Shown here: piece after piece, positions 5,428 to 6,440 of the stretch | How positions within the stretch are numbered: the stretch's first letter is position 1 | Layout: every line of letters starts with the position of its first letter | Assembly: GCA_024278645.1 (NCBI GenBank) | Contig: JAJRST010000145.1 | Coordinates: 1-6,440 of the forward strand | Length of the DNA: 6,440 nt | From: a bacterium | GTDB taxonomy: Bacteria; Zhuqueibacterota; Zhuqueibacteria; Residuimicrobiales; Krinioviventaceae | Direction: 5' to 3' | Made by a program: the position numbers and the translations under genes | Notes under the pieces: model-generated | The model's input: only the letters and a program-made list of their open reading frames with translations | Database searches by the model: none | What the model was told of the DNA's origin: nothing

Positions 5428-6440
5428 ATGTTTGATTTCATCAATCGTAAGAGAGAGCTTCAAACGCTGCAGGAATCCTTTTTTGATCATGTAATAAAAG
5501 GTCGCGGCTGCCTGTCTTACCTTGTCCAGGGGCGCAAGGGGAGCGGCAAGACAAGACTGATTCACGAATTTATCAACAGCCTCGAAGCGGACAAACGAAT
5601 CGCCTCCAGAATCCCAAAGTTCCGGCGACGTCTGCACGTCATCGAGTACGAATGCACCCGGGAGGCGTCCGGCCCCTATCAGCCTTTTGTCGAAATCTCC
5701 AAACAGATGCAGGAACGGCAAAAAACCTTTCGCATTCTCAGGCAATTGGGCATGTTGGCGATCTCATTCCTGCCGATACATGACATGATCGAAGATTTTC
5801 TGAAACTCGGCACGGCGATTAACTCCGGGGAAACGGCGGAATCGATTCAGGCCAGGGAAACCAAGCTGTTTCGAAAATACTTGAAAATATTGAAACGAAA
5901 AAGCGAGAGCGTGCCGCTGGTCATTTACATCAAAAATGTCCAATGGATAGACGACCACTCGCTGGAGCTGCTGCACGCGCTCATCGACACCGAAAAGTCG
6001 CTGTGGGGCATGATCATTCTGGAACAGGATGAGGAGGGCGCCGTGAATCCAAACGTCGGCGTCGTCTTTAACAAGCTCATTGACGACGGCGCCCTGTCCC
6101 GCCTGTCGCTCAAGTCGATGCAAAAAGGTTTTGAAATGGAGATGTTGGAAAGCCGCTTCGGCCCGCAGCTTTTCACCACCACCGAGTATGAGCACATCTA
6201 TACGATTTCCGAGGGCTGCCCGGGGCTGCTCGTCGCCTGCGCTGAAGACTGGATTCGCAAGGGATGGCTTTATCAACAGGAAGACAAGTGGGTCACTGTC
6301 GATGGCTTTGAAAATAAAATCAAGGCGCCGCAGCAAAAGCTGCTCGATCTTTTGATCACCTTGCTGCAGGACGGCGTGATCTCGACGCGGGAACGAATTT
6401 TAATCAACAATTTTGCCGAGGAATGGGGCATCGGCGCCGA
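5428..6440 (+). CDS. STAND/AAA_16-like ATPase, N-terminal part (partial, 3' end outside window)
   Basis: The frame opens at ATG 5428 with AAAGGG (5418-5423) four bases upstream and stays open to the window edge, giving 337 residues. The N-terminus FINRKRELQTLQESF matches the 'F-GRe-EL--L' opening of AAA_16 and related STAND ATPase domains. The Walker A loop is GRKGSGKT (35-42), followed by SGPYQPFVEI (81-90), as in the family's 'PY-PF' segment. The Walker B region, VPLVIYIKNVQWIDDHSLELL (162-182), keeps the family's QW-D--SLELL tail but has Lys169-Asn170 where acidic residues are usual. TISEGCPGLL (259-268) matches the 'GNP-FL' sensor region. From about 300 a helical or winged-helix-like section begins. 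Such domains usually head large regulatory proteins with TPR repeats, cyclase, kinase or DNA-binding outputs; which one applies lies beyond the window. It diverges from the amino-sugar operon, and no functional link is shown. No signal peptide is visible, so it is likely cytoplasmic. Confidence 0.82.
   Translation, partial: MFDFINRKRELQTLQESFFDHVIKGRGCLSYLVQGRKGSGKTRLIHEFINSLEADKRIASRIPKFRRRLHVIEYECTREASGPYQPFVEISKQMQERQKTFRILRQLGMLAISFLPIHDMIEDFLKLGTAINSGETAESIQARETKLFRKYLKILKRKSESVPLVIYIKNVQWIDDHSLELLHALIDTEKSLWGMIILEQDEEGAVNPNVGVVFNKLIDDGALSRLSLKSMQKGFEMEMLESRFGPQLFTTTEYEHIYTISEGCPGLLVACAEDWIRKGWLYQQEDKWVTVDGFENKIKAPQQKLLDLLITLLQDGVISTRERILINNFAEEWGIGA

Noticed and set aside
5424..5435. 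Mini-frame ATG CAT GTT TGA overlapping the ATPase start
   Set aside because: Three codons only, and the ribosome site fits ATG 5428 better; probably chance from the ATGCATG sequence.
5416..6336. Leftward open frames of 109 and 190 codons (5416-5745 and 5764-6336)
   Set aside because: They lie antisense to the open ATPase frame, which has Walker A and other family motifs; they show no domain motifs of their own.

Overview
The window appears to come from a Gram-negative bacterium of the Fibrobacteres-Chlorobi-Bacteroidetes (FCB) group or a related candidate lineage such as Calditrichota, Ignavibacteria or KSB1. Two things suggest this: a secreted protein ending in a Por/type IX-like C-terminal sorting domain (QNYPNPFN...), and a NagB-like plus PIG-L-like pair of the kind known from Bacteroidetes. 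The lineage is an inference from protein style, not from a marker gene. Shine-Dalgarno-like AAGGA motifs, TTG starts and a sigma70-type promoter are all visible.

Layout. Positions 1-459 (+) hold the 3' end of a large secreted protein. Positions 460-696 are a convergent gap with no gene and an imperfect direct repeat. Positions 697-5231 (-) form a four-gene unit read right to left: NagB-like protein (4221-5231), PIG-L-like protein (2895-4103, possibly from 4220), ROK sugar kinase (1931-2881) and ROK-family transcriptional regulator (697-1854). Positions 5232-5427 are a divergent intergenic region with a good promoter for the leftward operon. Positions 5428-6440 (+) hold the 5' part of a STAND/AAA_16-like ATPase gene that runs off the window.

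How the genes may work together. A ROK kinase, a glucosamine-6-phosphate deaminase-like domain and a PIG-L (LmbE-like) de-N-acetylase-like domain together look like an amino-sugar module: phosphorylate, deacetylate, deaminate. The PIG-L domain would stand where NagA usually does. The ROK regulator, a paralogue of the kinase that has lost its zinc and phosphate-binding residues, probably controls the operon from its distal end. Substrates are not proven by the sequence.

The most notable observation is that the NagB-like and PIG-L-like reading frames are in the same frame, separated by one TAA (4221-4223). The 39 codons after it stay open and read like the interdomain linker of the fused NagB/PIG-L protein. 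This is either a fusion gene broken by one nonsense change (or a sequencing error), a readthrough case, or a natural split with re-initiation at a TTG preceded by AAGGGAG.
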